In this document: positions 40,580 through 55,659 of the stretch, one piece after another
Layout of the letters: every line of letters begins with the position of its first letter
Position numbering within the stretch: the stretch's first letter is position 1
Source: Homalodisca vitripennis
Lineage: Eukaryota; Arthropoda; Insecta; Hemiptera; Cicadellidae
Direction of reading: 5' to 3'
Assembly (NCBI RefSeq): GCF_021130785.1
Contig: NC_060214.1
Coordinates: forward strand, 44,313,001-44,377,000
Length of the DNA stretch: 64,000 nucleotides
Made by a program: the position numbers and the translations under genes
Notes under the pieces: generated by a model
What the model saw: the letters and a program-made list of their open reading frames with translations, nothing else
Databases searched by the model: none
What the model was told of the DNA's origin: nothing

Positions 40580-40654
<75 letters not shown>
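40579..40654. repeat. (TA)n tract joined to SINE-like unit 2
   Basis: TA tract of about 75 bp with TGTA interruptions, in the same position relative to unit 2 as the tract beside unit 1. Confidence 0.95.
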
Positions 40655-42387
40655 GACAAGTTCCCTAACAGTACTTATTAGAATGAAATATCATTTAAAG
40701 TGCCTATTTAATCTGTAAATTAGAATTTCAATTCTGATTAGTTATTATTGCTGATGAATTGCTATATCGGATTTTAAGTCGACCATAAAACTGTAACTAA
40801 TCGGGCAGAATATGACAGAACGTACGTTAAAAATTCCCAACGCTTTGTTTGAGTGAGAATGATACAAAATAGACAGACGATGTTTTCATTGAAATGATGC
40901 TCTCTGGGCGTAATGATCGCCTGTGTAAAGCTACCTGTATATGTAACAACTCTGCCATATCAAATCAATATCACCCAACAGATTGTTTGTTTCGTGTTAT
41001 ATTGTGCATCAAATTATCTACTCTCTTTATATAAGCCATACAATATGAGATACATTTACTGAATTAAACTCTCCAATAAACGTTATACAACAATAAAACG
41101 TTGCAATTTGTATACTAATTAGAAAATATATAAATGAGGCTTAAAATAAATATTGAGTTAATTTCAACTGCATCAATATACTGAAATAACTACAAAGACA
41201 AATCAGTGTAAATTTCCATTTGTTGATTAAATACGACGAATTTAACTGAACTGCCATTTTATTGTACAGTATATTATTATTAACACATATAACCTTCAAA
41301 TGACGACCTTATTAGTTACAAACAATTTATTAGTTACTTTTATAATTAAAGTATAGTACCCCTCTTGATTGCTTAGGACACACAGATGTTATGAAATAAT
41401 TTTTGTTTCTAAATTTGATCTTTTGTACTGCTTCTACTGATACATCTACATTGAATGTATACTAAGTAACCAAACGTGAGATATTGTATTTATATTTATG
41501 ATTCATCCACCTGTGAACAAACATTTGACGTGCTCTATAGCCCATGGTCCGCCTTTGTGTGAAAAGTGGTATCTTGGTTTCTCTCAGTCTAAGGAAGAAC
41601 TGTACTGATTTTAGGATAAGAAAGACTAGTCCATCCCTCTGTACGCCACATCTTTCTATAATTTCAGTAAAAGCCTTCGAAACTCTCTTCTATCTCGGGT
41701 TTTTATTTACAATGACTAATAAATAAGCTATGCATTTGTGTCTTACGTTACATTCTGTGAATCAGTTTCTTCAAGTTACTGTATTTGGAAGATTTAAGGT
41801 GACAAGTTTTGATTACAAAATTGTGCCATCACTTGCACGTCAAAGGGAAGTTACTAGTCATCTTAAGTATTACTGGAGAATCTAGCCTAGATATCTCCAG
41901 AGTAGGTGAAAACAATACGATATTTGCTAACATATGTACTGAGAATAGAGTTTGTAAGCCAAAGAATACAAGCAGATCAGTGGCTATCCAGTTCGGCCTA
42001 CACAATAAAATGTGATTTTATTATTTTTCCGGTTACCGATTTGGTAGTTATTGTCACTAAGTAATTAAAACCTACACAGACCAACCCGAATAATTCTAGA
42101 TAAAATTTCATCTTACACTCGTATATCATTTGACATTCGTAATCTTAAAATTATAAGTATATACAATTAATGAAATAGTATACACATAGTTACTCACAAT
42201 TGATAAAATATATTTATAGAATTAGTTACTATGAAATAAAACATTTTAATACTGCAAATAATAATTCCAAGGCAGTAAATCTCATTTTAAATTAATAAAA
42301 AGTCAACCAAATAATACACTTGTAATCCGCTACAAAATTTATTACCTGAAAAGAATGATAGTGTACCTCAAAAGAAGATTCCTATTT

Positions 42388-42680
42388 TGTTTAAATAAAG
42401 ATTAAAATACATTAATTTAAATTTTATTAACTTTTTAAAAGATGCAAAGGCTGTGGATCTTATGACTTAAAGCCACAAACCAATATCTTCAAGTCCAATA
42501 TAATTACCACAATATAATGCCAATTATAATGTTATTGCGGTGTGCGGTTTGTAGCTACTGGCCACCTTGTACATGAGGATCGTCTAGACACATTAATTGT
42601 ATATCAATCGATATTCCATCGATGTACCAGCAATGGTATACTCCCCCAATCTCTTCTACTTTCTTAAAACCGATGTGAGC
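42388..42680 (-). repeat. Repeat R copy 2, block C (inverted)
   Basis: Reverse complement of 3362-3636 (for example ggctgtggatcttatgactt). About 110 bp of unmatched sequence lies between it and block D, which resumes in direct orientation at about 42800. Confidence 0.85.
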
Positions 42681-42799
42681 TAGAGTGGTTTGAAAATGCA
42701 ATAAACATTTAATACAAAATTCTATTACTAAATAAAGAATATTTATTAAATGTTACTGTAACTCTGGCTAAAACTTTGTGTGACCGAGTAGAATGAGGA

Positions 42800-43938
42800 A
42801 TTCTGCTTGAATCCCACAACGATTGAGGAGAAAACCTTATGAGAACTTGAGTCGAATTGTTTAGCCATAGCACATAAATTTTTCGTGGTTCATAATAGGG
42901 CTAGCGACCTGTATATACTTTAATTTGAGTGATACAATTGTTGTTATTGGTTTTTATTTCAAAAATATTACACTGAGAATGGATTTCCTCATTAACAAAA
43001 GATTAACTTCAAGGTTTGAAGGAAATAAGAATCCAAAATTTCCAAACTGCTCTTAATGTAAAAAAGGAAAACCTCATATTATATGTTATACCTTTATATT
43101 ATCTATTACAAACTGATATTTTATGTGCATTTAATGTATATTTATAACTCTTTAAAGTATGAATCGAAATTTAAAAAGAGAATATTCGGTACTCTGCTAT
43201 CGACTTTGTTATATCCTGACGTTCACGTTAAAAAGAGTTCCTTGTCTCGGATTTAAATTCAAGTTAGGAAGGAAAAGTTACTGGATTAACTTATTAGGTT
43301 TTGTGCCATTAAGAAAATTTCAATTTATTTTGTCGACAATGAAATTTAAAAAGCATCACTAAAAAGCTCCAAGTTAAAACCATTGCTGACTGGAAAGACC
43401 TTTATTTCAATAGGGGTTAACTTCCGAAGACATTATAAACTTCCATATTATATAGGAGGAATAAAAAGAGATTGGTTATATTATGTTATATTAACGTGAC
43501 GTTGTATTTTGTGACATGTTCAAAACATATTTTTTGGTAGGAGTGTTCAATTCTGAGTGGAAAAGCAAAACTGAAGTCTTATATTAAATCAGGTCAACGA
43601 ATGTGCAGGTGTGTTACATCTCTAACGAAAAATATCAAGTTATTGCAAGGGTACATCGACAGGTTTAATATACTACCGATGCTGAGTTGGTACGATCCAT
43701 AAGTGTTAAATGCATTTGTTAACCTTGACACTACGTCGTGCTCCTTCTGCACACTTTGAGTAGTGATGATGATACAGAACCGGTCACCCCTTCTTTCCAG
43801 GACTGAAATATACTGCCCGCTCTTCCTTATGATGGATATTAACAGGAGGCGACCTCTTTCTCGAAAATAACCATCCTGTGTATGCTACCACTCCGGACTT
43901 AATGAAAGTTTTTTTAGGACTAATTTCTGTACGGTGTA
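42800..43938. repeat. Repeat R copy 2, block D
   Basis: Direct match to 3645-4785, including the minus-strand FRERGRLLLISI...SGQYISVLERRGDRFCIIIT trace near 43750-43870. Homology ends near 43938. This is the end shared by both copies, so it is probably the true right boundary of R. Confidence 0.85.
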
Positions 43939-46900
43939 AATTCTAATATAAACATTTTTTGATAAAGTTTGTATTGCGGTTGCAGGTATTTAAAACATAA
44001 ATGAACACAATATGAATTTGCTTAAGTGAAACTAATCGCATACAACATGTAGTAGTAATATATCCAAAAATTATTGAGCAAATTTTCCTCCCCTATTGTG
44101 TTAATATAGCAATGAACATTTTGCGTAGTTTAAAGTCTCACGTGATCATCACTCATACGGTACAATGTTAAAAATGTAATATATCTATGTTATTTTCAGA
44201 CTGATATTTTTTGTTCATTAGTGTAAACTTCTTGTTAAAGAAACAATTTTGTATTATTCGCAAAAATCCCTATTACATCGTATTTTACAAAGATATTGTA
44301 TAAAAATTACATTATTTTCATGGAATAATATTTACCATAAACACAAATATTATAATTATTATAAATATTATTAGATAAAGTTTTTATACTTTACTACGTA
44401 CAAAACAATAACAAATATTGTATAAATCTCCTTCTTAATAATATCTTTTACAGATAATACCATAGCAATTAATATCCTTTTTGATGTGATCACAACACTT
44501 GTAATGGAAAGGTCCACTGGAGAGTAGCAGTAGTATTGTGTATTAGATGGTAACAACATGCTAAGTCACCAGTGTTAACGTTTCAGAGCCGTGGGTTACT
44601 ACTGTGGTCAGGTGTCATAAACTAATATTTTTCATTTTATAGAACTTACACTGTATAACAGTTTATTATTTATATTTTGATAGACAAATCTCCATTTGAA
44701 CAGAATGCACATGAGTTCGAGATTCTTACGTGTTAGCACGGTTTTTGGTGTTGTCTACAAAAACTTCGTACTTCTTTATAAATTACTGTTACCGTACTCT
44801 TCATGTAACAAGTTTTGTCTTGTTGGTTTCTTGTAATGGTTTAATAAGCACTGTAATTTTTCATTTGGTAAAACATTTTTTTATATATAATTTTGTGCCA
44901 ATTTCAAATAATTCTAATTTATTTTTTCTTTTAATTCTTTCATTAATGAATAAAAGCTTTCAGCCTTTCTAGGATTTCTTTTGTAACTACCCATTGCAGA
45001 TATTTATTTAAATTTGTTCTTTTACACTTTTAAGTTTTACAACATTTTACAGCCGTTTACAGCAGAATGGAGGAGAACCAGATTGTTTTATAGTTTCTGT
45101 AAGTAACAACTAAGTCTATTTTGTTTATCTTTGTTAGAGTTTACAACTGATTTAGCAGGGCCGTAAGAAGTACTTATTTTATCCAGGCATACATTCCAGT
45201 GTTATGTCAATATTTTCTATCCAGTTGTTCATATTAATAAAATGATGATTCTATCACACATACTAAATTCTTTTTCAATATTCATTTTTATAAAATTATA
45301 TAGAATCAAGGATATCAGAATTCGTGTCATTACTTGTCTCCGCATTGCAAACGATATACCACGAAACTTTGATTTATACGGATATAACTCATAGAGACAT
45401 GAAAACGGATCTGAATATAACTCCTAACATGCTTTATTATACACATCAATAAAATATTTTGGGTGTAATGTAATGATTGAGATTGATTGAAACGATTTGT
45501 ACTGTTTGTTAAAAGCAATGAATTAATTATTAATTAATTTTGTTTTTAGAGGTAATCTAAGTGCCGCTAAAAATGCATTTTAATAGTATAGAACGAATAT
45601 CTTATTTATTTAATTATTCATTTGTCAATTAAATTAACTAATTATATGCACTGGAATAAGATTATTATATCGAATTCAAGAAATTCAAAGTTTTTTGGTT
45701 ATTAAACGCAAACTGTCTCACGATTTCTAGTCTTTCGCAGTACTCGTAGGCCTTGATTGATTATTGTAAAAAAATTGAGCAGGAGTTGGCCGTAGTAATT
45801 TAAAATAGAAGCACTACCGTACTTTACCTTGCATAATTCATAGAAAATATTTTTACTACTGTAAGCGTAGATTGATTTTTATTAGTAAAAGAAAGAAAAT
45901 GATCTGCGTGCCTATCTGATCTATTGGTATATTAAAATCCCAATTACGCAAATGCGTTCCAGCTGTTTTCGGTTAACCTCAAAAACAGTAACAATTTTAT
46001 ATAATATTTAATACTTATGTGTTATATTCTAAACATGACATTAATACACTAAGTGAATAGAACATTATGTTCATGAAGAAAGCAGAACTACCTTAAGATA
46101 TCCAGTAACCGCATTTCCAAAGAGGCATTAGCTATTAGTGTAGCCTGGATTAACCTAATTGCTTCCTGTGTCAGGAATTTAGTTTATAATAATAGTTGTT
46201 TTTTTAAATTTATTTATTCATTAAAAAAACATTTGAAATTAAAACAGTTTGTATATATAAAAATAAGATACGAAATCTTCTCTACAATATTTTATATTAT
46301 ATTTGAATGAATAACTCCCAACTTTTAGTAATTAACTTTAAGTATATATTTTTCATTGTCTGTTTAATAAATAGTTTATTAAAATAATTGTAGTATTCAC
46401 AACTTTTATGAATCTAAAATGGGAGATTGCAAATAATTTCTTTAAGAACAGTAACATATGGTAGGTTATTGATGTACAATTTAATATATTAACTGTTGTT
46501 AATATGTTGTTCTACGAGGTAAAAAGTAATAGAGCATTACTCTGCTCCAGCCATCACTTCTTAATCGACTTATTAATGTTTTTTACTGCTGATTATTACA
46601 GAGAAATGTACATGACCAGGCTTTTAATAGAATACCTGCTATGAAATTAGTTTTGGTCAGTTTTTTTCTGAAAGTCCCTATTCTTATAAAAGTGTAGTAA
46701 AATATTCCTATTTTGTTATTATCACTTGGAATTTGTTGAATAGGTCCCGTTTAATAAATTCCTATTATCATTTTGAAACCTAAAAAGGATAGTAAGATTT
46801 GGAAAATTCTCCAAAGTCATGTGTTACGAGTGCATGACACAGCGTTTCGAGGACTGAACACATTTTACCTTCGCTGGTCTGTATGTGCTTTAGACCCCTC

Positions 46901-49115
46901 AAGCTTTTGACTTTGTGCTCAGGACTTGGATCATGTGGAATTACAACGCATGAATTGGACTCTGAAACTTTCGGGTAATTTTAAACTCTAGTTTCTTTTC
47001 TTTACACTTTCATTTATTACCTGCCTCTCACATTATGAAGAGGTCAGATTTCAATCTACGAAACGTTGTGTTGTACAATTTTTAACATATAACGAAGGCA
47101 AATGTAAAAAATCTTACTTTCCTTTATAACCATTCATCGTCAGTAAGAAACTTGAAACTGAAATAAATGCTGAAAAAAGTATTTAAACGGGTCTTCAATA
47201 GTAATAGTAGTAGAACAATTTAAATTTTATCTTGACTAACTTTAATGAATTAGAAAATAATATAAATACGTCTTTAAACCATGAATGACATAATTACTTA
47301 TGTTTGATTATTTTCACATAAAATACTATTGTAAAGTTAATAGAAATTAATATTATAACATCACTCTGAATACTTATTAACATATTAAATTTCTATGTTT
47401 TAAAAATCACCAATACCCTCGTCCATTGTCTATTATTAGTCTATTTAAAACGCATTTCAATTATAAAGAACATTAATTAAGTCTTATTTCAAAAAATAGC
47501 CCCAGAAAAAGAGAGAGTGTTTAATCAAACTGTACAACACGAATTTAAGCATTGAACCCGAAATCTTCTGTTAGAAGTAAATGTTAATAGTGTTTTTTAG
47601 CTAACACATAGATTTGCAGTAGCAGGCAGTTTGGCTACGCTATCAGCCTTTTATTCTGCTGCAGGATGGTTGACTCTGAGTTGATAACCTTTTATCTTAG
47701 TAATATTTAAGTTAATAATTCTATGGAAGCATATTTTAATTAGCATATGGGTTCAGTACAAGTCAAATATAATAGTTAAAATTATTATAGAACTTCAAAT
47801 GGTTAGTTTAAAAAACAAAATATGATCCCATTAAAAGTTCAAAAAGTTTCGAAATGTTGAATAATTTAGAAAATATTTCTAAAACGCTACGCTAATTTAA
47901 TACTTCGTAAATTATAGCTAAAATAGGATTTTTATAATATAATCTTTGAACCTAATTGATATTGATATTAAATTTCAAAATCTAAATGGAGCTGCTAAGG
48001 GTTAGTGCAAATAAATAAACATGATCTTATTAAAAGTATAAAAGATTGCGGAATATTGAAACAGAAAAATGTTGAAAATATTTCTAAATCACTAGCTAGT
48101 TGTTTATTTCGTGAACTATAGTTAAAAATATGATTTTTTATCATATAGTCTTTCAAAAAAATTTAAGTTGTGAGTAAGTAAATCTGATGTTAAAGAAAAG
48201 CATGTGAAATCGTACAACCAATACTGTTTCTTATTAAATAAAAATAAACTACATTATACGGTATCTCGTCCTAATTTTTATTTTCATTATTCTATTGAAT
48301 CAGGAAAAAATGTTGAAGACAGGTCGTAAAAGTACTCTTAACGTGGTTTTGATACTTCAAATAAATTTTATGAATTGGAATATTCAGATTTAAATTATAG
48401 AAAACATAGTTTAAATAATAATTACCAAATTTGTACTAGGCTTTTTTAAACTCAATACGTCAGATTCGTCTTCAGTAATAAGTTTCAAACAATCTTCTTT
48501 CAATTGAATGTTGGAGGTCTGAATATAAAAATAGAATCATAATAGAGGAATGCAATGGTGCTTTTAAACATATCGTCAACTGTGCTGCCAAGTTACTTAC
48601 GTAAATTATACAAATTCTTACATTTATTTATGCACGAATTATTAAAGAAACAATTGTTTCAAAAAATTTTTTTTCATAAATTGTACAAGTTGGAATTTTA
48701 ATTAAATATTTCTATGCAGATTCATAAAAATTAATAAAAAAATAATAGCTATAAAAAAACAAAATTTTTTAAGTTCATAATTTTTTAGAAAAATATTAAT
48801 TACAAAAAATATACGTCTTGATTTCATACTTAATAAAAATAAAAGAATTTATTTTATAAAATTTATTTAAGTAACATTGCATTTTTATAATACTATATAA
48901 AATCATAAAACATAATATTTCTTTAGAAATAAGACACTTACCACTTCAGTTCTGCAAAAGTTCACAATTATTTTAAAAACATATTCCGTCATATAAGTAA
49001 AGAATTATGTTTTTTAATTAAATAGTAACTGTCCTTTTACAAAGCATCGTGAATATCTTTACTTCCTTGAATATTTAATATTTATTGATCAAAAACAATC
49101 ACAAATAATTATTGG
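43939..49115. other. Intergenic, no gene seen
   Basis: About 5.2 kb upstream of Gr-B. 46790-47110 is more GC-balanced and ends in a hammerhead-like motif (47030-47075), suggesting an old retroelement. Nothing else is supported. Confidence 0.5.
47030..47075 (+). other. Third hammerhead-like motif, degenerate
   Basis: Reads TATGAAGAGG, a hairpin AGAT-ttca-ATCT, then ACGAAACG and ttgtgttgtacaa. The order is that of CUGANGA-stem-CGAAAC, but the first core base has changed. It lies at the end of a more GC-balanced stretch that may be a Penelope-like or related fragment. Confidence 0.25.
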
Positions 49116-49150
49116 AAGTGATGTTCAACAATAGAGGTCAAACAAACAAA
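49116..49150 (+). promoter_or_regulatory. Conserved block upstream of Gr-B
   Basis: Counterpart of 17833-17867. Similarity continues weakly for about 60 bases downstream (caataccatctatt against caatccaatctatt). Likely promoter or 5' UTR of Gr-B. Confidence 0.5.
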
Positions 49151-49281
49151 CTCTACCAATCTTTTCAAAGAGTCTGCAATCCAATCTATTTTTTCAATAT
49201 AATGAATAATGTATTTAACTTCTTCTGGAAATGTTATGTAAGTTTTGCTTTCATAACACCAACGTTGAGGATTCGCACACC

Positions 49282-49948
49282 ATGGATAATCTTCCAAATA
49301 CAATACTTTGGATAGGAAGATTTTTTGGAAGTTTGCCATTGGAAAGTATTTCAGGACCTAAGAACATCAAGCGACTCACATTTTCCTTAACAGGATTCAT
49401 ATGTAGTTTGGCGTTATTCATGCTGCAAGAAGTACTATGTTGCATCGTCCTGTATATGAACGCTATGAAAGAAATGTCTAACTCTAGAGCTATTAAATTT
49501 GCAATGGTTCTGGACATTGTGTCTCTACAGACAGTGGCGGCTGTAACGTTCTTCACAGGCACGAGGAAGTACCCGAAGATTATTGGCGTCCTCAGTACCC
49601 TGCAGAGAGCCTACCGAGATCTTCAGTACACAAAAAGAGAGGACAAGACCCGAGTAAAGGTTTTCGTGATCACCATTATATCAACTTTACTGTTCAGTAT
49701 CAGCTTCGTAAACCTCGTGATTAGTGATCTAGAAGTGGTACACTTCTTTGCGATAAGCTATACCTCTATCATGTTGATAAACTGTACGGAAATCGCCTTC
49801 CTCCTTCATTTTACACATGTGGCTAAAAATATCGCTATAGGTTTCAGGATGCTCAATTTCAAGATAAAAGAGGAAATCACTAAAAGTATAATTCAACCAA
49901 CTGAAATGAACCATAATCCTTTTGATGCTGATTCAATTCATAAAAGAC
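49282..49948 (+). CDS. Gr-B exon 1 (residues 1-222)
   Basis: Four predicted membrane segments, with SGPKN, YRDLQY and HFTHV motifs shared with Gr-A. Ends at donor gac|gtaagt in phase 1; reading past it gives an unconserved tail and a stop. Confidence 0.92.
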
Positions 49949-52900
49949 GTAAGTTCGCTTATTGCATTTTTTAGATATACAATTCTCCCATTCAAAGTGA
50001 ATCAATTAGTTAATTAAAGGGGGGTTGTGTGAAAATGGGAAGGGGCGTTAATAATTTGAAAGATAGTGTTGTACGTAATATGCTTAAAATTTAAACTATC
50101 GAATTCTAGTGGCATAGTGATGTAATCTCATATACTTTATTAAGTGATAGTAAATAAAAATTTTAACAATGCACAGCTCTAAAATATGTATGCTTATATA
50201 TAGGCTTTGCATCATATACATTATTTGGATGCTGTTTATTTCCTTGTAATTGGATCTCATTTAAATATTTTTATTAGCAAATATATTTATTATATATTTT
50301 TGAAAGTACAGTTCAGCGAATATCCTAACAGCCACTAGTGGAATGTTTTGTTAAGAATCTGCGAAAAATGTTTGCATTTCCATTGAATCTAAAACAAAAG
50401 GGTTACGAATTATGATAGGGCTAAAAATTAGGTTACTAGTTGTTGACGAGTACTAAGATATCTTAGCTGTGTAAGACTCCATTATCAACGGAATTTATCC
50501 TACTATTATATTTACTTAAAGCATGAGCCAGTAAAATGTTTCCTCTCAGTAGGTAACTTACAATATGCAGGTTGTGCATTAGAAAATTTACAAATTCATT
50601 AGTGTTTCAAAATATGAATTTGGAAATCGAACATATTGTTACATTAATGTGACTGATGGAAACGTAAAAAATTTAAATAGGGATAGAATATAAAATAGGG
50701 GTTTTGTAATGTATTTTTATTTTAATGCTTGTTTTATTTTGGAGCTACACCTTGTTAAAGAACATTAGAAAATACACGTTAGACAATATATAAGTACTAG
50801 GTTTACAGTAGTTTCAAATATAATATAAGAGCAAATTACATAATTGTACAGGGAATAGTAGCATGATGTCTTATATCAGTATTAGAACCTGTGTGTAACT
50901 AATACATTGTAAATAGGTAATAAAAACTATGTCACTACCTGCCTTTTTTGATGCCTGTAGTTATGATTATTGCCTGTAACTTTCTTTTATGCGAAGAAGT
51001 TTTTCTTATCATTAAATAGAAGAACTTAAATATGTTACCGGCTTATGTGGTACATGCAGAGTCTGTTCGGAACGGTTTGCTGCTCCCGGAGTGCCAAAAC
51101 ATAGAGATAAAATTTTACCGTTGAATATGTAAAAAAATGTATCCGGTAATACTATACTATTGTCATACACTAATGATTGATCAAGGATCAATCAGTGATG
51201 GAATTCGAGAAGTTTAAGATTTACGCCCATCAGTGTGGAATAAATATGACCGAGGATCATCGGTTTCAAATAGGCATTGCCACAAAAGGTTTTAGAAACG
51301 GAAATTCATACATAACATTATAAAGTTTTAGGTATAACTGAATATTTATAATTTTATTTATTTATAATAGTGTTTGATTCTATGATTGTAGAAAACGTAT
51401 TCTCTAAAATAAAGAAAATGAAGTCTTTGATGAACACCTACTGGATGCTGTGTGACGCCGTACACCAGGCTAATGACTTCTACTGCGATCAGCTGATGGC
51501 CGTTGTGTTCTCATTGTTTGTGCATGTCACTATCAAGTCCTACTTCTTCTTCTTGCACGTCAGAGCTGGTGAAGTGTTCGCCTCCACTACAGAGACAGCC
51601 TGGGTTCTAGCTCATATCTGCTACGAGCTTTTGCTGTTTAAGTTAAGCACGGAAGTTACTAACTCGGTAACTCCTCCTTTGATAAATATAGCTTACGTTT
51701 TACTACTTCATATTTGGGTATTTTACGCAAGTAATTATTTAAGATGGACATAAAAAATGGAAGAGAATCCATTAGAATCGCTGGAATAATGATTGATCTT
51801 ATTACTAACAGTATTACTCGTTTTTAGCCCTCATTCAAAGAGTTTATAATCCAGATATTCTAGAAGAATATTCATAAAATATGAAAAATGGCTTCAACAA
51901 TTAAAATTCCGGCTAGCACATCATTTATTTAAAAAATTCATTATAAATAACATAAAACTATTAGATGCCCTGGTAGAACATTTTTAGTTAATTTATCATT
52001 CATTAATTATCAATTCATATCAATTTATATATATATGAATGTTTGTGTGTTTGTCCGTTATGGAATCGTAAACTATTTGACCGATCATTATGAAAATTTG
52101 TATGTATATGTATTTTTCCACAGAGAAGGTTTATATACTATGTCCATTGATGTAATTCACCACCAGGCAGTGCTGCAAAAGATACAAGTTTTCAAAGCGC
52201 CTGCACACTAAATACTGCAATTACGAGACGGTTATGTATATTAAATAACCAAACACTATATTAAAATTATAATGTATATTTGTCTTGAAGATAAATTTCT
52301 GATTGAACTTAAAGTTTAAGTGTTAGAACACTTTATAATAAATTACATGTAAGTGTGTGATCGCTATAAACATACACAGATTTTCTTTATCGTGGCAACA
52401 AGGCGAACTCGACAACGGCACTGGAAATATAATTCACTTGAACCAGAAATGCACATACACGGGCAAAGCTTACGAAAAGCTTGCGAAGCCTAAGAACTTT
52501 CTATTACAAGCCTTTTAATAAATTTCAGAGCCAAGTAAGTAGAACATAATGCCACGGTTTTTTTATCTTCTATTTTATATCATATTCTACAATTTAAGTT
52601 ACAGTGTATAAAGTCGAGTTAACATAAACTAGGAAATGAAGCAAAGAATCATTCGTTGAATGAGACAAATTGTCAACTATCTAACATGCATATATGTAGA
52701 TTTGAATGGTGTTTGCGGTTTTCAGTACAGTTTTAATGACAAAGCAGAATACAAGGCGGGTGGACAGATTATGAATAATATGTATTGAAGATTAATCAGA
52801 ATCAGGTTTAAATGGTTACTATTAAATAAAATACTGTATAAATACCATTAGTAACAACTATAACATTTTCTACGCGGTTTATAGTTCACCCTGTAAAATA

Positions 52901-55575
52901 TGCCATTTTGGACTTAGGAGGTTTGCTAATTAGTACGACAATATGATAATTAGAACGAGTATGAGTTATTACTTAGATTTAGTTTTAGAACCGGAAGTAC
53001 TCACGTAGTTTGAGCAATATTTGGTGAAAGTGTGTCTACTAGGAAAATTTCAATTACAATCAGGATACTAATAGAAACAAAACGTTTAAGTAGAAAATGC
53101 TTAGTAATATTTGTGGCAATAAAACATGTTGGCATTTAATTTGATACTAATTTTTCTCAGATAATAAATTATATTTAATTACTTTACAGTTAGGTTGCAA
53201 AAAATAAATGTTTTAAAAGCACTAAACATGTCCGGTTTAAACAATTTAATATCCAAAGAGCTGATTTACTTTTAATTTTTTTTAAACAATGTGACTCATA
53301 GGTTAAAATTTATCCGAAGTCTTTAAGAGTTGTGGACTGTATCAAATAAATGTAAAAACAATTCTAAACGAATATGTTGGCGTGAGTATCAGTGACCTTT
53401 GTTGAGACTGGTTGTTGCGGAGGGTGCACCACATCTCTGTAGAGCAGGTTGATGTGGCGATGACAAAAATCGCTTGCTTTGTAATTAATTACAAATTAAA
53501 ATAGAAGAATAAAATATCCCTGAGACTTTCATAATTGTATAAGCGGTAAGTAAGCATGCGTGCTATGTACATGGATGGCGAAAGGGCAATTGCCATTTGA
53601 CTTGTTAAGCCGTTAAAGACGCTTCTGGTTGGTTTTATGCAAACTATAGTTTCTTAATTATAACGATATATAGCGCGATCGGTAATATTTGGAAGGCATT
53701 AGTTTGGCCGGGGTGGCGAAGATTGAATTGAAACGTAGGATTCGATGTTGTTAAATTTTTAAAGAACAGTTTCTATTTAAAATAAAAAAATTATATATAA
53801 AAATAGTGCCGGTAAACGCCAAAGAAATTTTCTCTGTTGAATTATCCAAAAATATAATATAATAAATATTATTTAGGTATTTTAATATCCAAATACATGA
53901 AAAATTGTTTCAGGCTGATGAAACAGGGCCCGTGATCTGCAAATTGATAAATAAAGATGTGGACCCAAACTTAAGGAAAGAGGTAATGTAAAACTAAGTT
54001 CATAAAAGTTAAGTTACCTTGTTGTGCATTAAGAGTGCATAAATTCTCCTTTGAATTATCATATTGTTTTATTGCGTTACAATACTAGGGCCCTCTGTTG
54101 CTTGCTGAACATCTTAATCGCTAGATATTAGTAGAGTTGACTGTAATAAGTATAAATAATATTATAGATTTAAAATAATTTGTAAGTTGGTCATAAAATA
54201 TTTTAATTAGGTGTAAAATAAAACTTTGATATTTATAAAATACATTCATTAAATAATAAGACATGAGGTGAAAAATTGTGCAAGTCAAAACCGAGAGGTA
54301 GTAATCACATAAATACTGATTAAATGTTTTACCGAATGTTTTTGTAGAACATTTAAACGAACTAAAAAATGTTTAATTCAATTATAAAATTATTTATTAA
54401 GACTTGTGTTAGTGTATTATAAGTCTTTTTTAAATTCTCAGTCCATGGCTAGTTACTCCACCTACCAATAAGCCATTTTGTCGAACCATTAGCCAATTTC
54501 AAAATGTGGAAATTTTATTTCACCTGCTGCTTATTATATTTCTTAACGTGAAAGACATTTTTTCATCCTCTTATTCATTGTAATGCGTTTATGGAAGCAT
54601 TGGTCTTTTAATCTGTGAAAATAAACATGCAACACCTTCGGTATTTTCATGAGCATTTTCAAATGTACCATATAACGATTGTGGTGTTAAGGATTTTTCA
54701 GTAATAAAAAAACATAAAATTGGTGAAATCATACAATTAACCTAATAACTTTTAATTATTCAAACACATAAAATTTATAATAAACTGTTCTAATCCTTGT
54801 GATGTGTTTCCAGCTTGAAGTGTTCCTACTGCAGTTGCCTCACCACCACGCAAGATTCTCAGCTCGCGGGTTTTTCCAGATCCACAACGAGACCCTCACA
54901 TCGGTGAATCCTTATAAAAATTCTTATATAGACGTAACTACACTGGGAGCCTTAGGTTCCTAACTAAATCATAAATATATAATAAGAAAAAGTAAACGGG
55001 ATAAAACCATATTTCTTTACACATCTGTTGTCATTTCCAGGCCTTTAGTTTAAAGTGAAATAAATACATTACTAGACTAAAGGTAACTACTGTGGCTGAA
55101 ATTGAAAGTAAAACACGAGTATAATGCAAGTAATTATATTAACATGGAAAAAAATCAGAAAAATATTAAACACAGAATTGAATCACAATATTTGGGTTAT
55201 TCTATACCCTAAAATTAATATAAAAGACTCCTGTAATAAAACCTCAAGTTCTCAAGGGAGTAAAAATACAACAGAGTACATTACATACCGTAACAGAGAA
55301 GGCAAGTTCTTCTAAGCATATATGAGACTGGTGAAAATTACGGATGGATATAAAGTCGCTCTATATAAAGTCAATAAGATCTTTTTATGAAATCTAAGAC
55401 TTGCTTTTACAATTCGGATGTTTTAATCCGACTAAATTTTACAGGCTTCAATTAAAAATGTTTCATAGCAGCTATGACACTGCATATTGGGGTTAAGTTT
55501 AGCCCCTAAATACCCACATTCAGCTAAACATTGTTTGCCTTCTCAATGTCAAACATTAATTTACACATGCGCGCG

Positions 55576-55659
<84 letters not shown>

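Larger units (their letters stand above)
38286..42387. other. About 4.1 kb interrupting repeat R copy 2
   Basis: Absent at the matching point of copy 1. Mostly AT-rich with no confident gene. It contains two tRNA-like units with (TA)n tracts (40300-40654). 41540-42015 has two adjacent short open frames of more balanced composition that I cannot assign. Confidence 0.6.

Noticed and set aside
49231..49281. Upstream in-frame ATG for Gr-B
   Set aside because: The extra 17 residues have no counterpart in Gr-A, whereas the ATG at 49282 aligns with an ATG in Gr-A.
51667..51753. Read-through of Gr-B exon 2 past tcg|gtaact
   Set aside because: The same position is a donor in Gr-A, the read-through tail is unconserved, and exons 3-5 follow in frame when spliced.
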